A DNA stretch of 64,000 nucleotides from Pseudomonas sediminis (GTDB lineage Bacteria; Pseudomonadota; Gammaproteobacteria; Pseudomonadales; Pseudomonadaceae), in assembly GCF_002741105.1 (NCBI RefSeq), contig NZ_NIQU01000001.1, positions 62,001 through 126,000 of the forward strand. The letters are read 5' to 3'. The notes under the pieces were generated by a model. It was given only the letters and a program-made list of their open reading frames with translations. It had not been told where the DNA came from and ran no database searches. Positions 53,971 through 64,000 of the stretch are shown here, in pieces. The first letter of the stretch is position 1. Every line of letters starts with the position of its first letter. Position numbers and translations under genes: made by a program.

Positions 53971-54028
53971 TGTCTGGCCAACGGCCGAAAACCGTTCGTC
54001 AGACACTGCGAGCATTCGCAATAGATCT

Positions 54029-54057
54029 TTGACAAGCATTCTCATTAACATTAGTAT
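54029..54057 (+). promoter_or_regulatory. bfd promoter with overlapping Fur-box-like site
   Basis: TTGACA and TAGTAT are spaced by exactly 17 bases. The spacer AGCATTCTCATTAACAT reads TAATGAGAATGCT on the other strand, close to Pseudomonas Fur boxes of the form TAATGAGAATGATT. Fur-iron binding here would block the promoter, which matches iron-starvation control of bfd in related bacteria. Confidence 0.7.
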
Positions 54058-54096
54058 CCGACCCATCGAACAGAACCACCAAGACGAGCCTTGCTT

Positions 54097-54315
54097 ATGT
54101 ACGTCTGCCTCTGTGAAGGTGTCACCGATACTCAAATCCGCGATGCGGTCTACGAGGGCTGCTGCAGCTATCGTGAAGTACGCGGCACGCTCGGCATCGC
54201 CAGCCAGTGTGGCAAGTGCGCTTGCCTGGCCAAGCAGGTCGTACGCGAAACCATCGCCGAAGTGCAAAGCAGCCAAGCCTCGCTGGCCTACCCTGCTGGT
54301 TTCGTCGCAGCCTGA
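54097..54315 (+). CDS. bfd: bacterioferritin-associated ferredoxin
   Basis: A 72-residue 2Fe-2S protein. The ligands are Cys4, Cys6, Cys38 and Cys41 (MYVCLCEGVT and SQCGKCACLAK), the BFD-fold pattern. It passes electrons to bacterioferritin and so mobilises stored iron. A Fur-box-like promoter lies 40 bases upstream and a terminator lies just downstream, so it is monocistronic. No bacterioferritin gene follows here. Confidence 0.95.
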   Translation: MYVCLCEGVTDTQIRDAVYEGCCSYREVRGTLGIASQCGKCACLAKQVVRETIAEVQSSQASLAYPAGFVAA

Positions 54316-54333
54316 AACACGCCACCGAAAATG

Positions 54334-54364
54334 AAAAAACCGGATCTCAGCATCCGGTTTTTTT
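54334..54364 (+). terminator. intrinsic terminator of bfd
   Basis: AAAAAACCGGAT and ATCCGGTTTTTT pair around six bases, with seven T in total. The symmetry also allows termination of the leftward gene at 54385. Confidence 0.92.
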
Positions 54365-54384
54365 GTCCTCGAACAGCCATAGGG

Positions 54385-54756
54385 TTACGCCAGGCCGTCG
54401 CGCTCCAGGTGGTCGAGGTCCACCGCTTCACCCGGCTTGGCGTGCAGTTTGGCGCGAATGTCCTCGAAGATCGCATCGTATTCGGCATGCGCCCGCATGA
54501 TCGGGCTGTGATTGGGCGGCAAGCCATGCTTGGCCACCAGGCGGGAGATCACACTGGCGAAGTTGAACGCGGTATCGCGATGCATCTCGAAGACCTCTTC
54601 GAAGGCCTTGCCCTCTATCTCGCCCACCAGGCGCCCATGCAACATAGGCCCTTCTTGCGAGTCCTTGCGCACCTCATAGTAGAAATCGATGCTGTAACCA
54701 GGTTGCCCGCCCAGACCGAGCGGGTTGCTGCGATGCAGATGACCAGGTTCGAACAT
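54385..54756 (-). CDS. conserved hypothetical protein (DUF5064-like)
   Basis: A 123-residue soluble protein. It starts MFEPGHLHRSNPLGLGG, which I recall as the N terminus of the DUF5064 family of Pseudomonas. A beta-rich part follows (YSIDFYYEVRKDSQEGPMLHG and LVGEIEGKAFEEVFEMHRD) and then a helical end. Function unknown. AAGGAG lies eight bases before the ATG at 54756; the GTG nine bases upstream is less likely. The bfd terminator probably ends this transcript too. Confidence 0.75.
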   Translation of the reverse strand: MFEPGHLHRSNPLGLGGQPGYSIDFYYEVRKDSQEGPMLHGRLVGEIEGKAFEEVFEMHRDTAFNFASVISRLVAKHGLPPNHSPIMRAHAEYDAIFEDIRAKLHAKPGEAVDLDHLERDGLA

Positions 54757-54850
54757 GGGGCTCACTCCTTTGCCATAGCGCTACAAGGGCTCCCTCCCGG
54801 GAGCATGCGAAGAGTCTAGCTCGCTGCTCACAGCCCAGCAGCGCGCTATT

Positions 54851-55168
54851 TCAGTGCAGAGTCGAATCCCCTGCTCGTTCCTGTACCAACACCCAGGGGG
54901 CGACCACGACTGCCCACAACTGCGGGTCACGCGAAAGCAGATCTTCGGCGCGTGAGTCTTCGAGCTTGCACAACAGGCCTTGGTTCATCCATTGCGCAAC
55001 GCGAGTCTGATCGTTCTCGGCCACGGCCTGCGCGACCGCCACCAGATCCTCGCCACCCTCGACCCAGAGTAGCGCACCGCGAGCGAAGAACGGCTGCAGT
55101 TCCTGCCAACGAATCGGCGCTGTCTCACCGAGCAGCTTGGCATAGAGGGTGCTAGATTGATCCGTCAT
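54851..55168 (-). CDS. conserved hypothetical protein (DUF2288-like)
   Basis: A 105-residue protein with the pattern LLGETAPIRWQELQPFFARG followed by ALLWVEGGEDLVAVAQAVAE, characteristic of DUF2288. The predicted fold is mostly helical, without membrane segments. Function unknown. The ATG at 55168 starts the conserved region; the frame is open to 55267 but that part is not family-like. The gene is divergent from braC. Confidence 0.8.
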   Translation of the reverse strand: MTDQSSTLYAKLLGETAPIRWQELQPFFARGALLWVEGGEDLVAVAQAVAENDQTRVAQWMNQGLLCKLEDSRAEDLLSRDPQLWAVVVAPWVLVQERAGDSTLH

Positions 55169-55463
55169 GGTGTGTCCCGTGTCGATGGCTTTGAATGCAG
55201 GCGCGCAATGATAGCGTCGGCAATTGCCCTGGCAAACGCGCGACGCTCGCCAGCCGACCCAGGCCACGCCGTTTTTCTATACATTCCTTGCAATTTAGCG
55301 ACAACCCCACGTTTCGCCTCCAGCTGCCGGCTTTTCAAGGCGCAAATCCGCGCTCTACACTGTTCCGGTACAGTTGCCGGAGGCATTACCGGGGTCACTG
55401 ACCCGGTTCTGCAGCTTCGGCCGCAAGAACTACAACAACGAAAAACACAAGAGTGGAGCACTC
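55169..55463. other. divergent spacer upstream of braC
   Basis: This 295-base gap should hold the braC promoter and leader. It contains two palindromes: ACTGTTCC/GGTACAGT at 55359-55374 (seven of eight pairs) and a bulged ACCGGG-TCA/TGA-CCCGGT at 55388-55407. Either may be an operator or leader hairpin; no assignment can be made. No gene is seen. Confidence 0.45.
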
Positions 55464-56585
55464 ATGAACAAGGCTACTAAGCAGATTTCCAAGCTGTTCG
55501 CTGCAATGGCACTGGCGGGGGCGGCCAGCTATTCGATGGCGGCCGACAACATCAAGATCGGCCTGGCCGGTCCGGTAACCGGTGCTGTTGCTCAATACGG
55601 TGAGATGCAATTCATCGGCGCCAAGATGGCCATCGAGCAGATCAACAAGGCCGGCGGCGTGAACGGTGCCCAGCTCGAAGGCGTGGTCTACGACGACGCT
55701 TGCGATCCGAAGCAGGCCGTTGCCGTTGCCAACAAAATCGTCAACGACGGCGTCAAGTTCGTGGTTGGCCACCTGTGCTCCAGCTCCACTCAGCCGGCTT
55801 CGGACATCTACGAAGACGAAGGCATCCTGATGATCACCGCGGCTTCCACCAGCCCGGACATCACCGCTCGTGGCTACGAGCTGGTCTTCCGCACCATCGG
55901 TCTGGACAGCCTGCAAGGCCCGACCGCCGGTAACTTCATCGCCGACCACATCAAGCCGAAGAATGTTGCTGTCATCCACGACAAGCAGCAGTACGGCGAA
56001 GGTATCGCCACCGCGGTCAAGCAGACCCTGGAAAGCAAAGGCGTGAAGGTTTCCCTGTTCGAAGGCATCAACGCCGGCGACAAGGACTTCTCCGCGCTGA
56101 TCGCCAAGCTCAACCAGGCTGGCGTCGACTTCGTCTACTACGGCGGCTACCACCCAGAGCTGGGCCTGCTGCTGCGCCAGACCAAAGAGCGTGGCCTGAA
56201 CGTCAAGTTCATGGGTCCGGAAGGCGTGGGTAACAAGGAAATCTCGGCCATCGCTGGCCCGGCTTCCGAAGGCCTGCTGGTCACCCTGCCGAAGTCCTTC
56301 GACCAGGATCCGAAGAACCAGGCGCTGGTCGAGGCCTTCAAGGCCAAGAACGAAGACCCGAGCGGTCCGTTCGTGTTCCCGGCCTACGCTGCCGTTCAAG
56401 TCATCGCCGAAGGCATCGAGAAAGCCGGCGACACCGATACCGCCAAGGTAGCGGCTGCGCTGCGCGCCAACAGCTTCGACACCCCCACCGGTTCCCTGGG
56501 CTTCGATGAGAAGGGCGACCTGAAGGACTTCAGCTTCGTGGTGTACGAGTGGCACCAGGACGGCACCAAGTCCGAAGCCAAGTAA
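55464..56585 (+). CDS. braC: branched-chain amino acid ABC transporter substrate-binding protein
   Basis: A 373-residue periplasmic protein. The signal peptide is residues 1-26 (cleavage after YSMA). The mature N terminus ADNIKIGLAGPVTGAVAQYG and the AVAVANKIVNDGVKFVVGHL block are typical of BraC/LivJ. One Cys pair (DACDPK and GHLCSSS) matches the family disulfide. It binds leucine, isoleucine and valine, and in Pseudomonas also alanine or threonine. A terminator-like hairpin follows, which should make it more abundant than the membrane components. Confidence 0.95.
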   Translation: MNKATKQISKLFAAMALAGAASYSMAADNIKIGLAGPVTGAVAQYGEMQFIGAKMAIEQINKAGGVNGAQLEGVVYDDACDPKQAVAVANKIVNDGVKFVVGHLCSSSTQPASDIYEDEGILMITAASTSPDITARGYELVFRTIGLDSLQGPTAGNFIADHIKPKNVAVIHDKQQYGEGIATAVKQTLESKGVKVSLFEGINAGDKDFSALIAKLNQAGVDFVYYGGYHPELGLLLRQTKERGLNVKFMGPEGVGNKEISAIAGPASEGLLVTLPKSFDQDPKNQALVEAFKAKNEDPSGPFVFPAYAAVQVIAEGIEKAGDTDTAKVAAALRANSFDTPTGSLGFDEKGDLKDFSFVVYEWHQDGTKSEAK

Positions 56586-56600
56586 GCTTCCTGTCTGAGC

Positions 56601-56630
56601 CAAAGCCCACTGCGCGAGCAGTGGGCTTTG
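56601..56630 (+). terminator. attenuator-type hairpin between braC and braD
   Basis: CAAAGCCCACTGC and GCAGTGGGCTTTG form a perfect 13-bp stem around GCGA, followed by TTTATT. Partial termination here would raise binding protein over permease expression. Confidence 0.8.
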
Positions 56631-56700
56631 TTTATTAGAAGAATTCCGGCCTCGCGCTGCGCCACAAGCGCCGCTTTACGCGCTGCCCAGGAGTTAGGCA

Positions 56701-58888
<2,188 letters not shown>

Positions 58889-58892
<4 letters not shown>

Positions 58893-59656
58893 GCCGCACG
58901 ATTCTCGAAGTAAGCGGCCTGTCCATGCGTTTCGGCGGCCTGCTGGCCGTCAACGGGGTGGGCCTGAACGTCAAGGAAAAGCAGGTGGTCTCGATGATCG
59001 GCCCGAACGGCGCCGGCAAGACCACCGTATTCAACTGCCTGACCGGTTTCTACCAGCCGAGCTCGGGCAGCATCCGTCTCAACGGCGAAGCAATCGAAGG
59101 CCTGCCGGGGCACAAGATCGCGCGCAAGGGCGTAGTGCGGACCTTCCAAAACGTGCGTCTGTTCAAGGACATGACCGCGGTGGAAAACCTGCTGATCGCC
59201 CAACACCGCCACCTCAACACCAGCTACCTGGCGGGCCTGTTCAAGACGCCAAGCTTTCGCCGCAGCGAACGTGAAGCCATGGACTTTGCCGGCTACTGGC
59301 TGGAGAAGGTCAACCTGGTGGACTTTGCCAATCGCGAAGCCGGCACACTCGCCTACGGTCAACAACGTCGCCTGGAAATCGCCCGCTGCATGATGACCCG
59401 TCCGAGCATCCTCATGCTCGACGAGCCAGCCGCAGGTCTGAACCCGCGCGAAACGGAAGACCTGAAAGAGTTGATCGGCGTGCTACGCGACGAACACAAC
59501 GTCACCGTACTGCTGATCGAGCACGACATGAAGCTGGTGATGAGCATTTCCGACCACATCTACGTGATCAACCAGGGCACTCCCCTGGCCGACGGCACGC
59601 CGGACGACATCCGCAACAACCCGGACGTGATCAAAGCCTATCTGGGGGAGGCGTAA
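58889..59656 (+). CDS. braF: branched-chain amino acid ABC transporter ATP-binding protein
   Basis: A 255-residue LivG-type ATPase. Walker A is GPNGAGKTT at residues 38-46, the signature motif region is [15 protein letters not shown], and Walker B is [13 protein letters not shown]. The conserved LivG sequence [20 protein letters not shown] is present. It drives transport together with BraG. Its start overlaps the braE stop. Confidence 0.96.
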
Positions 59657-59659
59657 TCC

Positions 59660-60361
59660 ATGCTGAGTTTCAACAACGTCTCAACCTTCTACGGCAAGAT
59701 CCAGGCCCTGCACGACGTCAGCATCGAAGTGCAGAAAGGCGAGATCGTCACCTTGATCGGCGCCAACGGCGCCGGCAAGTCGACCCTGCTGATGACCCTG
59801 TGCGGCAACCCGCGCGCCACCAGTGGCAGCATCCGCTACCTGGGTGAAGAGCTGGTGGGCATGGATACCCCGGAGATCATGCGCAAGAGCATCGCCATCG
59901 TGCCGGAAGGCCGTCGCGTGTTCGCCCGCCTGACCGTCGAGGAAAACCTGGCCATGGGCGGTTTCTTCGGTGACAAGGCGGACAATCAGGAGCAGCTGGA
60001 CAAGGTCCTGCACCTGTTCCCGCGTCTGAAGGAACGCTTCGCCCAGCGCGCCGGCACCATGAGCGGCGGCGAGCAGCAAATGCTCGCCATCGGTCGTGCG
60101 CTGATGAGCAAGCCCAACCTGCTGCTGCTCGACGAGCCGTCGCTGGGTCTGGCGCCGATCATCATCCAGCAGATCTTCGACATCATCGAGCAACTGCGCA
60201 AAGACGGCGTGACCGTGTTCCTGGTCGAGCAGAACGCCAACCAGGCGCTAAAACTGGCAGATCGCGGTTACGTGCTGGAGAACGGCCATATCGTCATGCG
60301 CGGCAGCGGTGAAGAACTGCTCAACGACCCCAAGGTACGCGACGCCTACCTCGGCGGCTAA
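59660..60361 (+). CDS. braG: branched-chain amino acid ABC transporter ATP-binding protein
   Basis: A 233-residue LivF-type ATPase. Walker A is GANGAGKST at residues 34-42, the signature is MSGGEQQMLAIGRAL, and Walker B is LLLLDEPSLGLAP. It starts three bases after the braF stop, with GGGGGAGG upstream. It is the last gene of braCDEFG and a clear terminator follows. Confidence 0.96.
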   Translation: MLSFNNVSTFYGKIQALHDVSIEVQKGEIVTLIGANGAGKSTLLMTLCGNPRATSGSIRYLGEELVGMDTPEIMRKSIAIVPEGRRVFARLTVEENLAMGGFFGDKADNQEQLDKVLHLFPRLKERFAQRAGTMSGGEQQMLAIGRALMSKPNLLLLDEPSLGLAPIIIQQIFDIIEQLRKDGVTVFLVEQNANQALKLADRGYVLENGHIVMRGSGEELLNDPKVRDAYLGG

Positions 60362-60380
60362 GCGCTCCCTGCGACATCGG

Positions 60381-60405
60381 AACCGCCCTTCGGGGCGGTT
60401 TCTTT
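60381..60405 (+). terminator. intrinsic terminator of braCDEFG
   Basis: AACCGCCC and GGGCGGTT form an 8-bp stem closed by a stable TTCG tetraloop, followed by TCTTTTT. It begins 20 bases after the braG stop. Confidence 0.93.
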
Positions 60406-60440
60406 TTATCCGCGGGAGTACTACGGCCGGTATTGATTGG

Positions 60441-60508
60441 ATCGCCCGCAAGCGGGCTTCTACAAAAATCAGTACCGCGCCTCCTGTAGGAGCAGGCTTG
60501 CCGGCGAT
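60441..60508. repeat. inverted REP pair (REPIN-like)
   Basis: ATCGCCCGCAAGCGGGCTTC at 60441 and the inverted relative TGTAGGAGCAGGCTTGCCGG at 60485 flank a 20-base spacer. Each unit is a GTAGRAGC...GGCGAT-type REP with its own small stem. It sits in the gap after the bra operon. Confidence 0.8.
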
Positions 60509-60607
60509 GATGGTCTTCTGGCGAACTCTTAAGCGAATATTTCCACCCCCTTGCGTCAAATGTACCGAGTATTAGTCTCAACAACTCTGCCCTCGCGAGC
60601 CCAGATC

Positions 60608-61468
60608 ATGCGCAAGCCTCTGCTCCTGCTATTGGCCATCACCCTGCTGCTGAGCGCGTGCAGCCGTGTCGGCCTGGCCTATCGCAACCTAGATTGGCTG
60701 ATCCCATGGAAGCTCAGCGACTATGTGGCGCTGAACAGCGAGCAGAGCGCCTGGCTCAAACCCCAGCTGCAAGAACACCTGGCCTGGCATTGCAGCGTCG
60801 AGCTGCCGCGCTATCTCGACTGGCTGCAACGCAGCCAGCAGGCACTGAGCAGCCGTGACAGCGAGCTGATGGCCAGCCAGTTGGCCGACTTCGAACAGGC
60901 CATGCAGCGCATCGCCGTGGAGATAACCCCCAGCACCATCGAGCTGCTGCGCGGCCTCAGCCCGCATCAGATCGATCAGCTGTTGGCGACCATGGACGAG
61001 CAAAACGCCAAGCTGCGTGAGGAGTTTCTCGAGCCGCCCGTGCAGGAGCAGATCAGCCGTCGCGCGGAGCGTATGGAAGAGCGTCTGCAACCCTGGTTCG
61101 GCACCCTGAACCCCGAGCAGCGCGAGCGGGTGCAGAGCTGGGCACAGGGCTTGGGTGAACAGAATCAGGTCTGGCTGGAAAACCGCATTGCCTGGCAGCA
61201 GGCGCTGCGTGAGGCGCTGGAAGTGCGCCGTGGCGACGACTTCGCTGCGCGCATGACCGCCCTGCTGCAACAGCGCGAGCGTTTCTACACCAGCGCCTAC
61301 CAGGCCAGCTTTGATAAGAATCGTCAGGCGATGGCCGAGATGATCGTCGACCTGGTCGCCCAGGCTGACCCAAAACAGATGGCGCGAGCCGACAAGCGCC
61401 TGAAAAGCCTTCACGCCGATCTGGCTGCGCAGCAATGCACGGCTGATCAGGCAGTTGCGCGGCGCTAA
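60608..61468 (+). CDS. uncharacterised lipoprotein (DUF6279-like)
   Basis: A 286-residue lipoprotein precursor with the lipobox LLLSAC (Cys18). The start of the mature protein, VGLAYRNLDWLIPWKLSDY, is the conserved mark of this family, which I believe is DUF6279. The remainder is predicted to be all-helical and rich in Gln, Glu and Arg (RAERMEERLQPWFGTLNPEQ), like a periplasmic helical bundle. Function unknown. The ATG at 60608 is chosen because the lipoprotein signal starts there; its ribosome site is weak. Confidence 0.78.
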   Translation: MRKPLLLLLAITLLLSACSRVGLAYRNLDWLIPWKLSDYVALNSEQSAWLKPQLQEHLAWHCSVELPRYLDWLQRSQQALSSRDSELMASQLADFEQAMQRIAVEITPSTIELLRGLSPHQIDQLLATMDEQNAKLREEFLEPPVQEQISRRAERMEERLQPWFGTLNPEQRERVQSWAQGLGEQNQVWLENRIAWQQALREALEVRRGDDFAARMTALLQQRERFYTSAYQASFDKNRQAMAEMIVDLVAQADPKQMARADKRLKSLHADLAAQQCTADQAVARR

Positions 61469-61490
61469 GCAGGACTCGTCGGCAGCGGGC

Positions 61491-62180
61491 TCAGAGCGCC
61501 GGCAAGCGCCAGTCGATGGGCGTCATGCCATTCTGGCTGAGGAACTGATTGCAACGGCTGAAGTGACCGTTACCAATGAAGCCGCGATGCGCCGACAACG
61601 GTGACGGGTGCGGCGAGCGCAGCACCAGGTGCTTGGTCGGGTCGATCAGGCGCTGCTTGCCCTGGGCGTGGCTGCCCCAGAGCAGGAACACCAGCTTGTC
61701 CTGATGCTCACTGACCACTTCGATCACCCGGTCGGTAAAGAACTGCCAGCCCTTGCCCGCATGCGAGCCAGCGTTGGCGCGTTCCACCGTCAGCGAGGTG
61801 TTGAGCAGCAGCACGCCCTGATCGGCCCAGCTCTGCAGGTAACCATGGGCCGGGATGTCGATATTCAGGTCGCGCTTGAGCTCCTTGTAGATATTCACCA
61901 GCGACGGCGGCGTCTGCACGCCCGGCTGCACGGAGAAGCACAGGCCATGGGCCTGACCGGGACCGTGGTAAGGGTCCTGGCCGATAATCACCACCTTGAC
62001 CTGATCCAGCGGCGTGGAATTGAGCGCATTGAAGATCAGTGGGCCCGGCGGATAGATTTCCTTGCCGGCCGCCTTTTCCGCCTGCAGGAACGCACGCAGC
62101 TCGCTCATGTAAGGCTTGTCGAACTCCTCACGCAGCGCGTGTTTCCAGCTGGCTTCGAGCTTGATGCGATCGTCGGTCAT
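61491..62180 (-). CDS. ung: uracil-DNA glycosylase
   Basis: A 229-residue family 1 enzyme that removes uracil from DNA. The catalytic water-activating Asp69 is in [15 protein letters not shown]. The uracil-binding region is [10 protein letters not shown], and the C-terminal [11 protein letters not shown] is the minor-groove loop with the catalytic His. AGGAA lies upstream of the ATG at 62180; the frame extension to 62243 is not family-like. Confidence 0.97.
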   Translation of the reverse strand: MTDDRIKLEASWKHALREEFDKPYMSELRAFLQAEKAAGKEIYPPGPLIFNALNSTPLDQVKVVIIGQDPYHGPGQAHGLCFSVQPGVQTPPSLVNIYKELKRDLNIDIPAHGYLQSWADQGVLLLNTSLTVERANAGSHAGKGWQFFTDRVIEVVSEHQDKLVFLLWGSHAQGKQRLIDPTKHLVLRSPHPSPLSAHRGFIGNGHFSRCNQFLSQNGMTPIDWRLPAL

Positions 62181-62327
62181 GCGGTTTTCCTGCAGGGTCA
62201 AAACAAGTGCAGGCACGCTAGTGAAGGGGGCCGGGCAAGTCAAGGCAACAGCTGTGCATCGGCTTTAGGCCAAGGCTCTGCTAGCATCTCAATACGCCGC
62301 TGCGGTTCCACGGAAATCCCCGCCATC

Positions 62328-63143
62328 ATGTCGCTGTCCCCCGAAGCCATCCGCTTCGCCCTGCTTACACGCTTTCTCAAAGGTCAGGCCAAAGTGCCGC
62401 AAATGCCGGAAGCGGCCATGCGCATTCGCCAACTGCTGGACGACCCACGCACCTCGCTGGAACAGCTGGCGCGGGTGATCAACAGTGATCCCCCGCTGGC
62501 CGCCTATCTCATGCAGTTCGCCGAAAGCCCGCTGATTCGTGGCGCGCGGCCGTGCGTGTCGATGCGCGACCTGCTCGCCCGAATCGGCACTCGCCAACTC
62601 GGCACCCTGGTACTGGGGTTCACCGCGCGCAATCTATTCGCCAGCAAGGAAAAAGCCCTGCAGCAAGCCTTTCGCCAGCGCTGGCGCAAGGCGCGCGAAC
62701 GTGCCGCGTTCTGCGCCGCCCTGGCGCAGCGCTGCAACCAGCCACTCGATGAGGCCATGCTCGCCGGCCTGCTGCAGGATATCGGCAGCCTACCCCTTCT
62801 CGCGGAGCTGGAGCACTGGCCGGATTTCCCCCGTGATGCCGAGCACCTGGATGGGCTCTGCGATTACCTCTCCGGCGACATCGGTGCGCTGGTGCTGACA
62901 CGCTGGCAGGTGCCGACCACCCTGATCGAGTGCGCCAGGCAACGTAACAAATGGCTGCACGATCACGACGGCGAAGCCGACCTGACCGACCTGGTGCTGC
63001 TGGCCAGCGCGTTGCAGATACAACCGGCGAACCTGTCCGAGCCCCTGCCCGCGCAGCGCCGGCTGGGGTTTGAACAACCACTGGCCAGCCTGCGCGAAGA
63101 GCTACTGGCCGAGCAACAGCTGTGGCTGCGCATGCTGGCCTGA
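62328..63143 (+). CDS. HDOD-domain signalling protein
   Basis: A 271-residue protein with an HDOD domain over about residues 15-210. Marks are AKVPQMPEAAMRIRQLLDD, LARVINSDPPLAAYLMQFAE, and AMLAGLLQDIGSLPLL, where a true HD phosphohydrolase would have His-Asp; here the pair is Gln-Asp, so catalysis is unlikely. HDOD proteins act in signalling and often bind nucleotides or partners. The ATG at 62328 is divergent from ung by 147 bases; the frame is open far upstream as antisense to ung. Confidence 0.85.
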   Translation: MSLSPEAIRFALLTRFLKGQAKVPQMPEAAMRIRQLLDDPRTSLEQLARVINSDPPLAAYLMQFAESPLIRGARPCVSMRDLLARIGTRQLGTLVLGFTARNLFASKEKALQQAFRQRWRKARERAAFCAALAQRCNQPLDEAMLAGLLQDIGSLPLLAELEHWPDFPRDAEHLDGLCDYLSGDIGALVLTRWQVPTTLIECARQRNKWLHDHDGEADLTDLVLLASALQIQPANLSEPLPAQRRLGFEQPLASLREELLAEQQLWLRMLA

Positions 63144-63233
63144 GCGCCTCTGGCCGATAGATCACGTTGCCTTGAATACCCAGGCGGTACTCAGGGCGCA
63201 ACCTGCCCCGAGCAAGATATGCCGGGCCCTCAC

Positions 63234-64000
63234 CTACCCCTGGTGGAGTGCCCGGTAATGACTGGGCGCCATGCCCACCACCTTGCGAAACAGCCGTGAG
63301 AAGTAATAGGGATCGTCGTAGCCAAGCTGCTCGGCGACCTGGCGCACTTCGGCGTCGCCTCGATCGAGCAGACGGCAGGCCAGGGCCATCTTCAACTGGA
63401 TGAAGTCCTGGATCGGCGCATGGCCGGTCAGCGCGCGGTAGGTCTTGGCGAAATGAAAGCGCGACAGCTTGAACTGTGCAGCCAGCTCATCAAGGTTGAG
63501 GCTGCCGTGCAGGTGCTCGCGCATCACTGCCTGCACCGCCTCGATATCCAGCACGCGGCCGGACTTGAGGTTGACCCGCGCCGGCAGCACGGCCAGCGAG
63601 CTGAGCATCGCCTGCAAACGGTGCACAGCGTGGATGAAGGGCAAGATGTTGAGGCCCTGGCGCTGCAAGCCCAGCAACGCCTCGAAATCGCCGATCAGCC
63701 GAGGCTGCACGCCGATGCGCCGCAGCGTTTGCGTGCCCAGCAGGCGCAGGAAGTCTTCGCCGTGGCTGCCGTCGAAATGTACCCAGTAGATCGTCCAGGG
63801 GTTATGCAGGTCAGCGCCATAGGCATGCGCAGCGTCCTTGGGCAGCAGCAGCAAATCGCCAGCAGCGACCTCAAATCGTCCATCCGATGTTTCCAACCAC
63901 CCCTTGCCCGAGCGGCAGTAGATCAGCAGATGGTCATCCGGTTGCGCGCGGCGCATCTGGTGACCGGTTGCATCGGGGTAGAAGCCTATGGCCAATGGAT
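63234..64000 (-). CDS. AraC-family transcriptional regulator, N terminus cut by window end
   Basis: At least 255 residues are seen and the frame is still open at the window edge. An N-terminal cupin-like sensing domain (LLIYCRSGKGWLETSDGRFE and AGDLLLLPKDAAHAYGAD) is followed by two AraC helix-turn-helix units. These are SLNLDELAAQFKLSRFHFAK and VRQVAEQLGYDDPYYFSRLF, with the family ending PSHYRA. Regulators of this type usually activate a nearby catabolic or uptake gene, probably outside the window. The only start inside the window would be a TTG near 63995, which I do not accept. Confidence 0.9.
   Translation of the reverse strand, partial: PLAIGFYPDATGHQMRRAQPDDHLLIYCRSGKGWLETSDGRFEVAAGDLLLLPKDAAHAYGADLHNPWTIYWVHFDGSHGEDFLRLLGTQTLRRIGVQPRLIGDFEALLGLQRQGLNILPFIHAVHRLQAMLSSLAVLPARVNLKSGRVLDIEAVQAVMREHLHGSLNLDELAAQFKLSRFHFAKTYRALTGHAPIQDFIQLKMALACRLLDRGDAEVRQVAEQLGYDDPYYFSRLFRKVVGMAPSHYRALHQG

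Noticed and set aside
54851..55267. Longer start for the DUF2288-like gene at 55267
   Set aside because: The first 33 codons have no family-like sequence and run into the braC promoter region.
61608..62327. Upstream extension of the HDOD reading frame over ung
   Set aside because: The part before 62328 is antisense to ung and lacks HDOD-like sequence; the short start restores a normal protein.

Overview
The window is high-GC gammaproteobacterial DNA with the gene content of a Pseudomonas, probably of the mendocina/oleovorans/alcaligenes side of the genus. I infer this from recalled PAO1 neighbourhoods: sha/pha antiporter with a SlyB-like lipoprotein, glycerate kinase and GntP permease; pdxH next to an OmpA lipoprotein; dinG; a QuiP-type acylase; nrtR-pncA-pncB-nadE; dcd, apbC, metG and rnfABCDGE-nth; gloA, argG, motY, pyrC, rnt and bfd; braCDEFG. 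The blocks keep their internal order but are joined differently from my memory of PAO1. No tRNA, rRNA, insertion sequence, prophage or CRISPR array was seen. Almost all of the window is dense chromosomal coding sequence.

Bases 1-21500 are dominated by two complete Mrp-type multisubunit cation/proton antiporter operons. The first (phaA-G) reads leftward from 7212 to 1482 and the second (mnhA-G) reads rightward from 15733 to 21493. They diverge and flank an 8.5 kb core. The core holds a SlyB-like lipoprotein, a glycerate module (CdaR-type regulator, GntP permease, glycerate 2-kinase), a ProQ/FinO RNA-binding protein, PdxH, an OmpA-family lipoprotein and a family VIII-like esterase. Both operons have subunits A and B fused, and most of their genes overlap by a few bases.

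Bases 21500-33300 carry a DinG-type helicase with a candidate LexA box, a CopD-like membrane protein, a collagen-like secreted protein with a DUF1145 membrane protein, and a run of envelope and metal-binding genes. That run includes an OmpA/glycine-zipper lipoprotein, two SEC-C proteins, an uncharacterised lipoprotein, a LEA-like lipoprotein and the N-acyl-homoserine-lactone acylase. From 33500 to 37060 lies NAD salvage: the Nudix-related repressor NrtR, divergent from pncA-pncB-nadE, with a near-perfect 33-bp palindrome between them.

Bases 37400-49700 hold dcd, a cold-shock protein, apbC, metG, the Rnf electron-transport complex with RnfC bearing 65-residue tandem repeats, nth, a small acidic protein and glyoxalase I. 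Bases 49700-60400 hold argG, motY, pyrC-rnt, bfd with a Fur-box-like promoter, two small conserved proteins and the braCDEFG branched-chain amino acid ABC transporter. The end has a lipoprotein, ung, an HDOD protein and an AraC-family regulator cut by the window edge. Interspersed palindromic repeats lie at 14167-14322, 38566-38625, 45815-45902 (inside the rnf operon) and 60441-60508. I found no clearly new multi-gene system. The most unusual items are the paired divergent Mrp operons, the RnfC repeats with a REP pair inside the operon, the NrtR palindrome, and the cluster of unknown lipoproteins and secreted proteins.
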